64,000 nt of DNA, from NCBI GenBank assembly GCA_000729835.1, contig JFHB01000061.1:89322-153321 (forward strand), written 5' to 3'. Numbering within the stretch: position 1 is the stretch's first letter; every line of letters begins with the position of its first letter. This DNA is from Atkinsonella hypoxylon (lineage: Eukaryota; Ascomycota; Sordariomycetes; Hypocreales; Clavicipitaceae). The notes beneath the pieces were generated by a model that saw nothing but the letters and a program-made list of their open reading frames with translations, searched no databases and was not told the origin of the DNA. The translations under genes were made by a program, and so were the position numbers. Shown here one piece after another: positions 1 to 11,000 of this stretch.

Positions 1-1431
1 GACCTATATCCTCCCTTCTACGCTTAGCTGATACTGCACGATCAGAGAATCTATAAAGTCATTTCGAGTCCAATTGCCGGAACTCCAGGCTTCATACAAA
101 TATAAAACCTTACGCCAGCCACCAACCGTCCACTTTTTGGTTTCCTGTTTCGTCCCATTTGCTATCAGTCTCCCGGGTAGGTCTGTTGCGGCACCCATTT
201 GGCCATGGGGAGAAACCGGTGCTGGTTTGGCAGCATGCTGCGAGAAAGGATAGTTTGTTATTTATATTCGACACAGAACTGCATGTGAAACCGTTGATAT
301 TGTTCCAGTATGTTACAGCTGGGAAAAAAAGGTAGAAAGGCGGATGAGAGTCGACGGATGGATTTACAGACGCCTCCAGGCCATATTGGACAGTTCATGA
401 AGCCGGGTGATGCTCCGTAAATGTGCGAGCTGTGACATGAAGATGCGTGCTGTGTTACCGAAATAGCTTAATATAGGCTATAAAATCTCTGTAACAAAAC
501 ATAGTACATAGTGCTCGGAGTCCATTATGGACCCTGCGCTGTTATAGTCGAAGGTTAGTCTTAAAGAACACTGGCGCAAAGGTTGATAGTTGACGTATAT
601 GCTTTTGCGGATTGCCCATGATGGAAGTGTATGGACTCAAAAAATACTTGTCTTGTTGAATATGGTTCTTGATGAGACCACCTCTATAGAAAACATGGAT
701 GGCAGGAATTGGCACAATGCTGGAGACGCCATGTCCATTGACCTGCAAACTCCTGAAACGACTGCAACATGGACAGAATTGATGCAGAACCAGTCATTGC
801 AAGCTGAGCAGCCACTGTCAGACAAAGTGAAGCATGCAAGTATGTGCTGCAAATACTTCCAAGTTCAAATCAAGTTGCCTGTCACATGTTTGCTTGGCTA
901 TTACGTGTGTAGCCCTAACCCCCTTACCTACGGTAAATTTGGGAAACGGGACAACTGCAACCTGAGATGAAAGCGGAAACTATGACCACAAATGATGAAT
1001 TGTCGTTAGGTCCAGCGAAGCGGCCACAAAAAGGGCCATTGATGGTATTAGTCTGCTTTAGATCGAGGCAATACGAGGGACTAGTGGCTAGGCTGGACAG
1101 TTGTCGATGGCGTACAAGTCGAAGTCGGTGTTGTGGAGATGGCAAGAGTAGGGCATTTGCTGCAAGAGCAATGGCCTAATTCCCGTGCCGAGAAAATGGG
1201 AGATGCAAAATGACAGGGGACGCAGACACAGAAAGCGAAAAAGGTCGGAAGATCAAAAGATAGGCCGGACCTGTCGTGTAATTTGTCATTCTTTCAATGC
1301 ATGCCATTGGCTCGGGCAATTCTGGGTCCTGCGATCCATCTGCGGGCGGAGCACTTGCGCCGGAGCAGATACGAAGGACCAAAAACCCAACCCTATTGAC
1401 TTGTTAAACGATGTGCTTTGTTTGGTAAGGC

Positions 1432-1457
1432 AATACGGAATAGGATACTCCGTATTA
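1432..1457. repeat. imperfect inverted repeat with AATACGGA / TCCGTATT arms
   Basis: Arms AATACGGA and TCCGTATT are perfect complements separated by about 9-10 bases. The arm belongs to the TACTCCGTA/TACGGAGTA word family that recurs in other intergenic parts of this window. The function is unknown. Confidence 0.6.
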
Positions 1458-1880
1458 TTTAAACAATGGACGCGCCCCGTATAACGCGGCGTCGCTGCCA
1501 GTTCCTGCTTCGACGAGTAAACATGGTGCGAGAGATGTCGACGTTTGCGCCAGGATATACGGGTATCGGATATTGAAAAATTTTATAGCAAAAGCTGCTA
1601 GCATGATATATTCCTGGCAAAGTCGCTAGCGCCGCTTTCATTCTGACCCAGGAAGCGCCTATGGAATTTGTGCAGGGATACGGAGTTCCCTCCTTCGTAC
1701 AGTGTCCGGCTTCAAAAGGAAGCTTCTGCGGCTCGAAAGTTTAGGTCTCACATAACCTTGGTCTTCGGATTGTCCTTGCTTGAACGAACTGAAAGGGAAG
1801 CCAGCTCAAGTCTGTCGTTCGTTATTAGGCCCCAGACTAAAGCAGATGCATGACATGGTGGCTTGTGCGGAGCTGAAATA

Positions 1881-1931
1881 GCCACAGCCACAGCCACAGC
1901 CACAGCCACAGCCACAGCCCCAGCCCCAGCC
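1881..1931 (+). repeat. hexanucleotide tandem repeat (CCACAG)n
   Basis: About six units of CCACAG run into diverged CCCCAG units. It lies upstream of the phytochrome start, outside any gene I can support. It is one of several hexamer tracts in the window. Confidence 0.85.
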
Positions 1932-2374
1932 AAGAGCTATCAGACAGCACAGCAGTCAAGCACAGCAGTCACGGCGCACTATGTACTAAATTGCTGGAAG
2001 CTGCTGGTGTCATCTCACACGCCACATTCAAGTCATGTCATGTTTTCCCCGCCATCGACATTGTCCCAGCAGCTTTTGATTCCACAACGTCTTTCAAAGT
2101 TGCCTTCGCCAGCTTTCTGCTGAGAACCGGGGTGCTCTGGCTTCTTGACTGACGACCGGCACAACGCATCCTACCTACTCCTTTCTCTGTTTTGGTTGGC
2201 TTGCAAGCCGCAACCTGACAACGCCACTGGACCCTCCTCCGGCATGTACCACACTCATCACATTCGCCACAACAGCTGTCTTTGCCCACAGCTGCTGGAA
2301 GGGAAGAGCACGACTTTTTTTTGTCCTCCCGTTGAAAAACTGTGACTTTTAGGCCACCACCACTCGTAACGGAC

Positions 2375-5300
2375 ATGGATGGCTCTCAGCAGAAGGATAC
2401 CGAGTCTCCGGTTCCTCCATTCCAGCAGCAAACCGAAGAATCGAGTCGAGACAAGCCTGACTCCTCCACTGGTCTTCAAATCACCACAGGTACACACGAA
2501 CCCCGATCCGACGAACTTTCATCTTCTGCAACGGATGATCCTACCAAAGGTTCCGCCGCTTCAGATCCCTCCTCGGCTTGGAGTGCGGGCTCCGAAATGC
2601 CGTTGGGATATCCCTCCGCTGCTTCGGACATATCTGAGGATCGCGTCTTTCCAATCCGCTCCGTCATCAGTGTAGATCCAAACCAGCGACCATTCGTGAC
2701 CGAGGACAGTGTACACCAACCATCGGACAATGAAAGTCGTACCTTTTTCACACAGCGAATGCCTCTCCGTGGAGATGCGCCTCGTGACAGCGGACGATCT
2801 GATGCCGCCAGCATGTCTCCCACCTCAAGTAAACATGGCGGTCATGCAATGGAAAGTCGACGGCAAAGAGCAATGAGCGGCCCGGTGTCCAGCATACAGG
2901 CCGATGCGGTCCGTAAAGGCACCGTGCCACCGCTGGAGCTGGAGATCGAGCCTTCATGCAGCGAAAGCGGAGAAGTAGAACCCGAGCCTTCGCAGGGTGC
3001 CGGCGATGCTGCCCGTTCGACGGCTGGAGCGGACAGTGCGTCAATGGCTTCGATGAACCAGTCAATGAGCGAATTGCCCCATGTGACCACTCGATTTACT
3101 CATGTTGAGACAGAGGATGGACATGCCATCATCACTGGAAGAGACGGCGTTCCGCAGCGATGTGAGGACGAACCTATTCATACCCCTGGCGCAGTGCAAG
3201 GCTTTGGTGTCCTCGTAGCTCTGCGTGAGGACAGCAGTGGCAGTTTTTCCGTGCGCTACGTCAGTGAGAATTCGGGCAAAATTCTCGGCTACACCCCTAG
3301 ACAGCTTTTTCGACTCAGCAACTTTCTCAATATCCTGACCGAGGAACAACAAGATAATCTACTAGATCATATTGACTTCATCCGTGACGAGGATGCGGAT
3401 CCGGCTGTCAATGGCCCCGAGGTTCTGAGTTTGTCTATCAAACCCCCTAAATCGGCCAAGAGCGTCAAATTCTGGTGTGCCCTTCATATCAACAACGCAC
3501 ACCCCGACTTGATTATCTGCGAATTCGAACTAGACGACGATACCGAATATCCTCTGCGGCCAACAGATGAAAATACACCAGACATTCCCCACGATACGCT
3601 ACGCTCTAATCCTACTCTGGAGGAGATCGAGGAGAGCACAGAGCTGTTGAGTAAGCCTCTTCGCATTCTGCGAAGTGCCAGAAAACGGCGAGGTGAACAG
3701 GGCGCCATGCAAGTGTTCGACATAATGTCCCAAGTCCAGGAGCAACTAGCTTCTGCCTCGAATTTAGATTCATTCCTGAAGATTCTTGTGGGGATTGTCA
3801 AGGAACTCACCGGCTTTCACCGCGTCATGGTCTATCAGTTTGATGGCTTTTTCAATGGCAAAGTTGTGACCGAGCTCGTCGATACGTCTCAAACCGTAGA
3901 TCTGTACAAGGGTCTGCACTTTCCAGCTTCTGACATACCGAGCCAAGCTCGTGCGCTTTACAAGATCAACAAAGTCCGCCTTTTGTATGACCGAGATCTC
4001 GAAACCGCAAGGATGGTATGCCGGACGAAGGCGGACTTGGATGTTCCTCTCGTCATGACTCATTCTTATCTTCGAGCCATGTCTCCCATACACATCAAGT
4101 ATCTGGCTAATATGGCTGTTCGTTCCTCCATGTCGATTTCTATCAACGCTTTCAACGAGCTATGGGGTTTAGTGTCATGCCACGCGTACGGCGACCACGG
4201 TATGCGGGTGTCATTCCCGATTCGCAAGATGTGTCGCTTAGTCGGTGACATAGCCTCCAGAAACATCGAACGGTTGTCCTACGCCTCGAGGCTGCAGGCG
4301 CGCAAACTCATAAATACTGCACCAACGGACAAAAACCCGTCCGGCTATATTATTTCGTCCTCGGACGACTTGCTCAAGCTGTTTGATGCCGACTTTGGTC
4401 TTTTGTCGATTGGGGGTGAAACCAAGATCCTTGGAAAAACAGAACAGAGCCAGGAAGCGTTGGCTATGCTAGAATATCTTCGTATGAGAAAGCTCACCTC
4501 TGTTGCTTCGTCCCAGGATGTTTGTGAAGACTTTCCAGATCTCAGATATGCTCCAGGCTTTCAGGTCATTGCAGGTCTGTTGTACGTTCCCCTTAGCGTT
4601 GGTGGGAATGATTTTATTGTCTTTTTTCGACGTGGCCAGATTAAAGAAGTTAACTGGGCGGGCAATCCTTACCATAAGACCATTCGTGATGGTACCGCAG
4701 GCTATTTGGAGCCAAGAAAGAGCTTCAAGTTATGGAAAGAAACTGTACTGGGAAAATGCCGGGAATGGACCGAGGAGCAAGTCGACACCGCTGCCGTCTT
4801 GTGCTTGGTTTACGGTATGTGAAGTATCCTCTTTCTTGTGTATAGCACATGCTGTGGCATTAACAAGAATGTGACTAGGCAAGTTCATTGAAGTTTGGCG
4901 TCAAAAAGAAGCAGCGTTGGAAAACAGCAAGCTCACCCGGTTGCTTCTGGCTAACTCGGCGCACGAAGTTCGGACACCCCTGAACGCCATTATCAACTAT
5001 CTCGAGATTGCCCTTGAGGGTTCGCTGGATCAGGAGACCCGAGAAAATCTTGCACGGTCCCACTCTGCTTCCAAGTCGCTGATCTATGTCATCAATGATT
5101 TGCTTGATCTCACGAAGACAGAAGAGGGCCAAAGTTTGATCAAAGACGAGGTATTCGATCTCGGACTCTGTATTAACGAAGCTACAGATCCGTTTCGTGT
5201 GGACGCCAAGCGCAAAGGCATTGACTATCAAGTCACGAAGGACCCTGGATTACCTGAATTTGTTCATGGTGATAGTCGGCGTGTACGACAAGCTCTGTCG

Positions 5301-6930
5301 AATATCACAGCTAACGCAGTAGCACATACACACACCGGATCAGTCAACGTTGAAGCATTTGTGTCTGACGTCCGCGACGGAGTTGCACTCGTCGATTTTG
5401 TCGTGGCTGATTCTGGAGTTGGTATGAATCCGAGGCAGCTGGACGCTTTATTTCGCGACCTAGAACAAGTTACCACCGAAGAGTCTGAACCCCCATCTCC
5501 GGGCGTGGAGCATCGGCAGCGCGAGACGAGAACTTTGGGTTTGGGCTTAGCAGTCGTGGCTCGTGTAGTCAGAAATATGGATGGCCAACTTCGGTTGAAG
5601 TCAGAGGAGGGACAGGGTTCAAGATTTGTGATTCAACTCCCATTCCAGCTTCCGGATAACACGTCCACTTCCGAAAATGGTCAGCTGAAAGATGATTTAC
5701 CTGGCGCGCAGTCTGCAACCGCTGTTGCGTCGGCTTCAGCTAGCCTCAAAGCGCTGCGCGAAGGTGAAATCATGCTGATTGAACGTGGCAGCCATATGAA
5801 TCTCTCAGGGGAGGCCGCGGCGGATCGACAATCCCGAGGGACTAACAGAACTCGAAGCCGCCGCAGCGTGGACAGTCTGCGCAGCCATGGTAGTCCAAAA
5901 AGTGATGCTGATCGGCTTATTGACGCTATTCAAACTCCATTTTCGCTGAAAGAAAACTCGTCTGGGTATTTCATGTCCCGCACAAGCTCAGTAGGCAGTC
6001 CTGGCCATGAACAATCTCTGCCAAAGGCCACATCTCGCGGTGCGGCTCGGTCTAGAAGCCCAGTTTCGCATCGACCCGCGTCTCCCATCCAATCGAGAGA
6101 AGAACCTGGCACTGCGGAGGTTCGGGACAGCAAAACTAAACTACGGGCTGTTAAGGTTCCTGACGACTTCATTAGCATGCCCTCACAAGATGCAAAAGGA
6201 GACTCATCGAGAGTTCTGTTTGAATTGTCCGATAAAGTGCCACAATCGAGCAAGTCTGGCAAAGAGCCAGCTTCTCAATCTGAGAAAACTGTTCTCACAA
6301 TTTTGGTCGCCGAGGATGATCCAATCAACATGAGGATTTTGCGAAAAAGGCTCGAGAGGATTGGACATGAAGTGCACCACACAGTCAATGGGGAGGATTG
6401 TGCAGCTGTCTTCAAAGACAAATCCTCCCATTTTGACGCTATCCTCATGGATATGCAGGTAAGTTGACGTGGCTGGATGATTTAGACTCTGGTCAACGGT
6501 GAATGCTAAGCTACTTCGGCAGATGCCAATAGTTGACGGACTGATGAGTACCAAGATGATCCGGTCGACAGAGCAATCGGACGATCATAATGGTCATTCA
6601 AGGATGGCGGCTAACAACAATCATAGAATACCTATCTTCGCCGTATCTGCGTCGTTGGTTGAGGAGAAAAAACAGGTTTACATGGATGCAGGTTTTAATG
6701 GGTGGATTCTGAAGCCCATCGACTTCAAACGACTCAACACACTTTTATCTGGCATAGATGACCTTGAAATCAGGAAGAGCTGCTTGTATGTTCCGGGAGA
6801 ATGGGAACATGGCGGCTGGTTTTCCTTGGGAGACCAAGCAATGAGCGAAATTGCAGCGAGTTCTGAAACAACGCCGACTGCGGATACTGAGGGGCGACAG
6901 CTTAAACCTGAGCCTGAGACCTTATCATGA
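2375..6930 (+). CDS. fphA: fungal phytochrome, hybrid histidine kinase/response regulator
   Basis: Red/far-red photoreceptor, 1475 aa. Exons are 2375-4814, 4879-6458 and 6523-6930; both introns are 64 bp and the frames join cleanly. The ATG at 2375 is the first in frame. Seen in order: a disordered Ser-rich N-terminus of about 230 residues; a Cys at 263 in the short stretch before the PAS domain, where fungal and bacterial phytochromes attach biliverdin; PAS to about 400; GAF from about 465 with the PASDIP motif at 517-522; PHY; HisKA with the phospho-acceptor His842 in an AHEVRTPLNA box; HATPase with N, G1 (DSGVGM) and G2 (GLGLA) boxes; a linker of about 190 disordered residues; and a receiver from about 1290 with the acidic DD pair and phospho-acceptor Asp1338 in MDMQMP. 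The layout matches Aspergillus FphA. Known role of the family: light control of development and secondary metabolism through a His-Asp phosphorelay. All key residues are present, so it looks functional. Confidence 0.95.
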
Positions 6931-8008
6931 GATATTCGCGGTATTCGAGAGAAACGGCTTGTCTGACGTACCGAGTCCCGCTTTCTCGGATGTGTAAGAC
7001 ACGTGGCAGTGTTGTCATTGCAAACGTGACAGCAGACGGATTATTTTCTCCATTTTCGTAAATATATTCGACATGGACAACGAGTATGTGGCGTTATCGG
7101 GAGGAAAGGGAATTGGAATATACGACCCAAAAAAAAAAGGGGGGGGGGGACAGGCGTTGATCGAATTTGAGTTCGTTTTAGACGCGTTACGATGCGTCGA
7201 CATCCTTTCTAATCACAAAACCTGTTGAATAGATGGGGAGCACGAGGACACGGCCTTTCCCTTTCCTTCCAAATTTTATTTCTTTCGGGTTCTTCCATGA
7301 GTAGTGCACGCATAAATCATGGGCATGGTTCAGGGGCAACGGTGTTTTTATATCCAAGTTTTTTTTTTCTTACAAAAAAAAAAGGCATTTTACATTCATG
7401 GTGGCGAAATCACGACGAGGAAAGGACAACGACCGAGACGATTTCATTCTTGTACCAGCGGTGTCAGAAAGGGCAATTACATCTGATGCTGCATTGATTC
7501 GATGCAGCGTTAGGAACTATGGCGATTGAGGTGATGAAAATGTATGCCGGACGTGGGGGGGTAAGCATTGGTGTATGAGAAGATGACGGTGCAGCGTCTG
7601 GTTGGTGAGGGAGCGATTGTCCCGACGTACACGAGTATTACGATGTAACAATATACGCACGCATCATGATGACGGGAAAACATGTTCTTTGATTTTGCAA
7701 GTTCCTTGGTGATGCGAGGAGATGAAATGTGGTTGAACGCCCATTGTCATTATTGTTCGTGCTACATTATTGGTTTTTTTTTTTTTTTTTTCCAATTTTG
7801 GCATGTCGCTGGTATGGTAGTGTGTAACTATCTGCTGCCTTGACATTGTACCATGTACTATTTATGGAAGAATAACTAATGGATCTAGCAAAAAGAAAGA
7901 AAAACCTATAAAAGGTATCATGCACAAGGCATACATAATAAATCAGGTGACCTTAAACCAGGATGACACTTTTTTCCCCTTTCCCTCCTGGTGGTAGCCC
8001 TTGAGGAC
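6931..8008. other. convergent 3' intergenic region between phytochrome and ABC transporter
   Basis: About 1.1 kb with homopolymer runs (A/G near 7130-7150, T/A near 7360-7385, T near 7775-7792). It should hold the 3' UTRs and polyadenylation sites of the two convergent genes. No coding potential was recognised. Confidence 0.7.
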
Positions 8009-11000
8009 TCAGACCCACCTGCTTTTCTTCTTCTCATCGTAGTTCTCTTCCTTGACATTGTGCTGGCCTACGATAGACAGAAAGACCTGGTCGAGGGTCG
8101 TGGGGCTAACGCTGTAGTGGTCGATGCCTAGCGTCTGCTTGTTTTCCTCCAACAGGACGGCTAGTTGGCCGATGGCGCTGCCTTGTGCCGCGCGAGTGAG
8201 GTCCTGGTCGTGAGGCACAATGTTTGCTTTTCCTCTAGGGCGTCCGTTTTGCTGATGCAGGGCGATCACGTCGCTTGCTGAGACGGAGAATCGAAGTTGG
8301 CCGTGGTAAGTCTTGGATTCGACTTGGGCGGACGGAAGACGGTGATGGATCCAGCTGATGGTCCTTTGCATCTCCTCATCTGTCGTCCGGGGAGCTGTGC
8401 TGGACGCGAGATGAACGTGGAGCATGTCGCCGAAGCGGCGGCGCAGATCGTCGGGCGTGCCGAGGGCGAGCATGCGTCGAGCCATGATACCGACTCGGCC
8501 GGCTAGAGCATCTGCTTCCTCCATACTGTGGGTGGTTAGGAGGATGGAGCGGCCGGGTACTGTGGCTGCAAGTGTCTTCCACATAATCCGTTTAGATGCC
8601 GCGTCGAGGCCAGATGATGGCTCATCTAGAAGCACGACAGTGGGATTGCCCATCAGCGCGATGCCCAAGCTCAGCTTGCGCTTGTTGCCACCAGAGAGAT
8701 CATAGCCCATGCGGGAAGCAAATGCTTCCAGGCCGACGGCCTGCAGGACGGCTGACACATTATGCTCGACATCCGAGATGCCATGAATCTGGGCGTAGAA
8801 CTCCAGATGCTCTCGGACTGTCATTTGGTCCAGCGCGTCAACCTGTGGGCAGACTCCAAGGTGGGTTCGCGCAGCAGCAAGATTATTTCCAATCGACTTG
8901 TCTTCGACGAAAACGTCACCGCCATTCCAGCTCGGTTTAATCTCACCACGGATTAGGGATATTGTTGTTGATTTTCCAGCTCCATTCGGTCCCAGAAGCG
9001 CAAAGACCTCGTCACGCCTGATTTCAAAGGTCAAATTGTCCACAGCAGTGTACTTGCCAAAGGTCTTGGTAAGATGCATAACGCGGAGTCCGTCTTTCAT
9101 GTGGCCGATATCACTCACTGGCGTCCACTCGCTAGCAGCCTCTTCGTCCGGCTTTTGATCGGACTCTATAGGCTTATTTCGCTCCAGAAGGCGGCGAAGA
9201 GATGAACCACTCAATCCGCTATCGAACCATAAGAGCATTCCCAAGAGAATGACACACTGTATGACGAGATAGAAAATTGGGCCGCCATAGGCAGTCATTG
9301 CTCCAGGATTGGTCGATAGCTTGTTGCCATCGCACGCGGTTGAGAACAAGTTGGTGGCCAGAAACAGGGCCCGAGTCGCGGAACAAATAGGTGCAAAAAC
9401 TGAGATGACGAAGTGGCTCATAAGTAAAGTTGAGTCGATTTTGCGGACCTGCACGTAAGTGACGATGCAGATGTATGCAGTTAGATATCCAAGAAAGATG
9501 GCGGCTTGGTAAGCGGCAGCACAAGCAAAAGTTCCTAGCTGAGTCTTGGTGAACAGTGAGATGACATACGCGAACAGGATTGAAGCGAGCCCGTAAAGGA
9601 AGAATACAACAAAGACATATTCAAGGTGAAACCAGACATTAGAAAGAGCAGCCCAAAGACTAGTCACGATGGCCGAAGCGGCCAGCGCAAAGCAGAAGTC
9701 GAACCAGATGTAGGCAACCCAGAGTGAGATGGGCCGCACACCGTTAGAATACTGCAGATCACGGACAAATCGCCTCCGCTCGTTGCTTGGGTAGAGGGAA
9801 AAGAAAGCAGGGTAGCAGGCGAGGGCAAGACTCATGTATATGACGAGGTTAAGAGCATCGCCAATGCCAGGGTTGAACGGAACATCGAACGGTGACCAGG
9901 TTGTGGCAATAGATGTGTTGGTAGCAATCACATCAAGAAACTGCTGTGCTGTAATGGAGCTTGTGACAAACAAGTTGGCAGCCCAACCAAAGGTAGGGTT
10001 TGAATCTTCATCGCCGAGCCAGATAGCCGTGGTCACTAGTCCGTAGTGGTCCTTGATGTATTGCTGCCACGCATCGAATGAGTCAACCAAGTGCAGATTC
10101 TCGAGCGCGGCAGAGCCCATGCGCGAGCCGCTCCAAGAGCCTTGGAAAACAGGCTGAAGCAGTCTTGAAACGAGGGATGTCGAAATTTTTGACGTCGGAC
10201 CAGCAAGAAAGATAATCTTGATCTCATTTTTGACCTGAGTGAAAGCATCTTCGGTCGCGGAAGAGGAGGCTTGGTCAGCGGCCGTGCAACCAGTCTGTGG
10301 CTTCCCTCTGATGTAGAGCGACGTGAGAGCAGCGGCGAAGACGGGCAGCATAAAAGCCACAAGGTACAGAATCCAATTACGTTTGAGTACCACAACTCGT
10401 TTTCGGAAAAGGATCCTGGCCTGCCTTCTATATCCCACACGCTTGCCGTCCAGGAGCTTCAGGCCTTGGACCTGCTGATGGGTAGATCCATTGTCTGAAG
10501 ATGTGTCCTTTTCGGTAGAGCTCCCGGTAGAGCTCTCGGTGTCCTTGGACAAGCCGGCGCTCGTGCCGCTGAAAGCCTCCTCATCACGATTTTCTTCAGC
10601 AAGTTGCAGGAAGACATCCTCAATGGTTGGCCCAAAGAAACGATAGTCGTTGATGTTGTTCTCCTCCAAAGATTTGATGACCTGTGCGGCCAGGTTTGAA
10701 GTCGGAGCAGCATACGTCACCAAGTCAAACGCATCTTGCCTTCGGACTCCTTGGACGCTAGGCATGTATGGAATGTCATCATGGTGTCCACAGACCTGGA
10801 CACGATAGCCGCCACCAAAGCGATCCTTAAGTTGCACAGATGAACCCTCGGCCCGGAGCGTCCCTTTAGAAAGGATAGCAATATGGTCAGCCAAGAGATC
10901 GGCCTCATCTAAAAAGTGTGTTGTCAGAATGATAGTCCTCTTGCCCCTTTCTGCTAAGAGAATATCCCAAATCTTGCGTCTAGACAGCGGGTCCAAACCA

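Larger units (their letters stand above)
1..2374. other. left-end non-coding stretch upstream of the phytochrome gene
   Basis: No gene can be supported here. Short open frames exist, for example 126 codons on + from 590 and 64 codons on - ending at position 4, but none shows a family motif, a convincing splice structure or a length above chance. The stretch holds an inverted repeat around 1432-1457, a CCACAG hexamer tract at 1881-1931, and presumably the phytochrome promoter and 5' leader just before 2375. The leftmost frame on - could be the end of a gene beyond the window, but it is too short to judge. Confidence 0.6.

Noticed and set aside
4..198. Short - strand frame at the window edge as the end of a gene
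   Set aside because: The frame ends within the window and starts at position 198 without a family match; too short to support.
590..970. 126-codon frame in the left gap
   Set aside because: No recognisable motif, no splice partner, and composition like the surrounding non-coding DNA.
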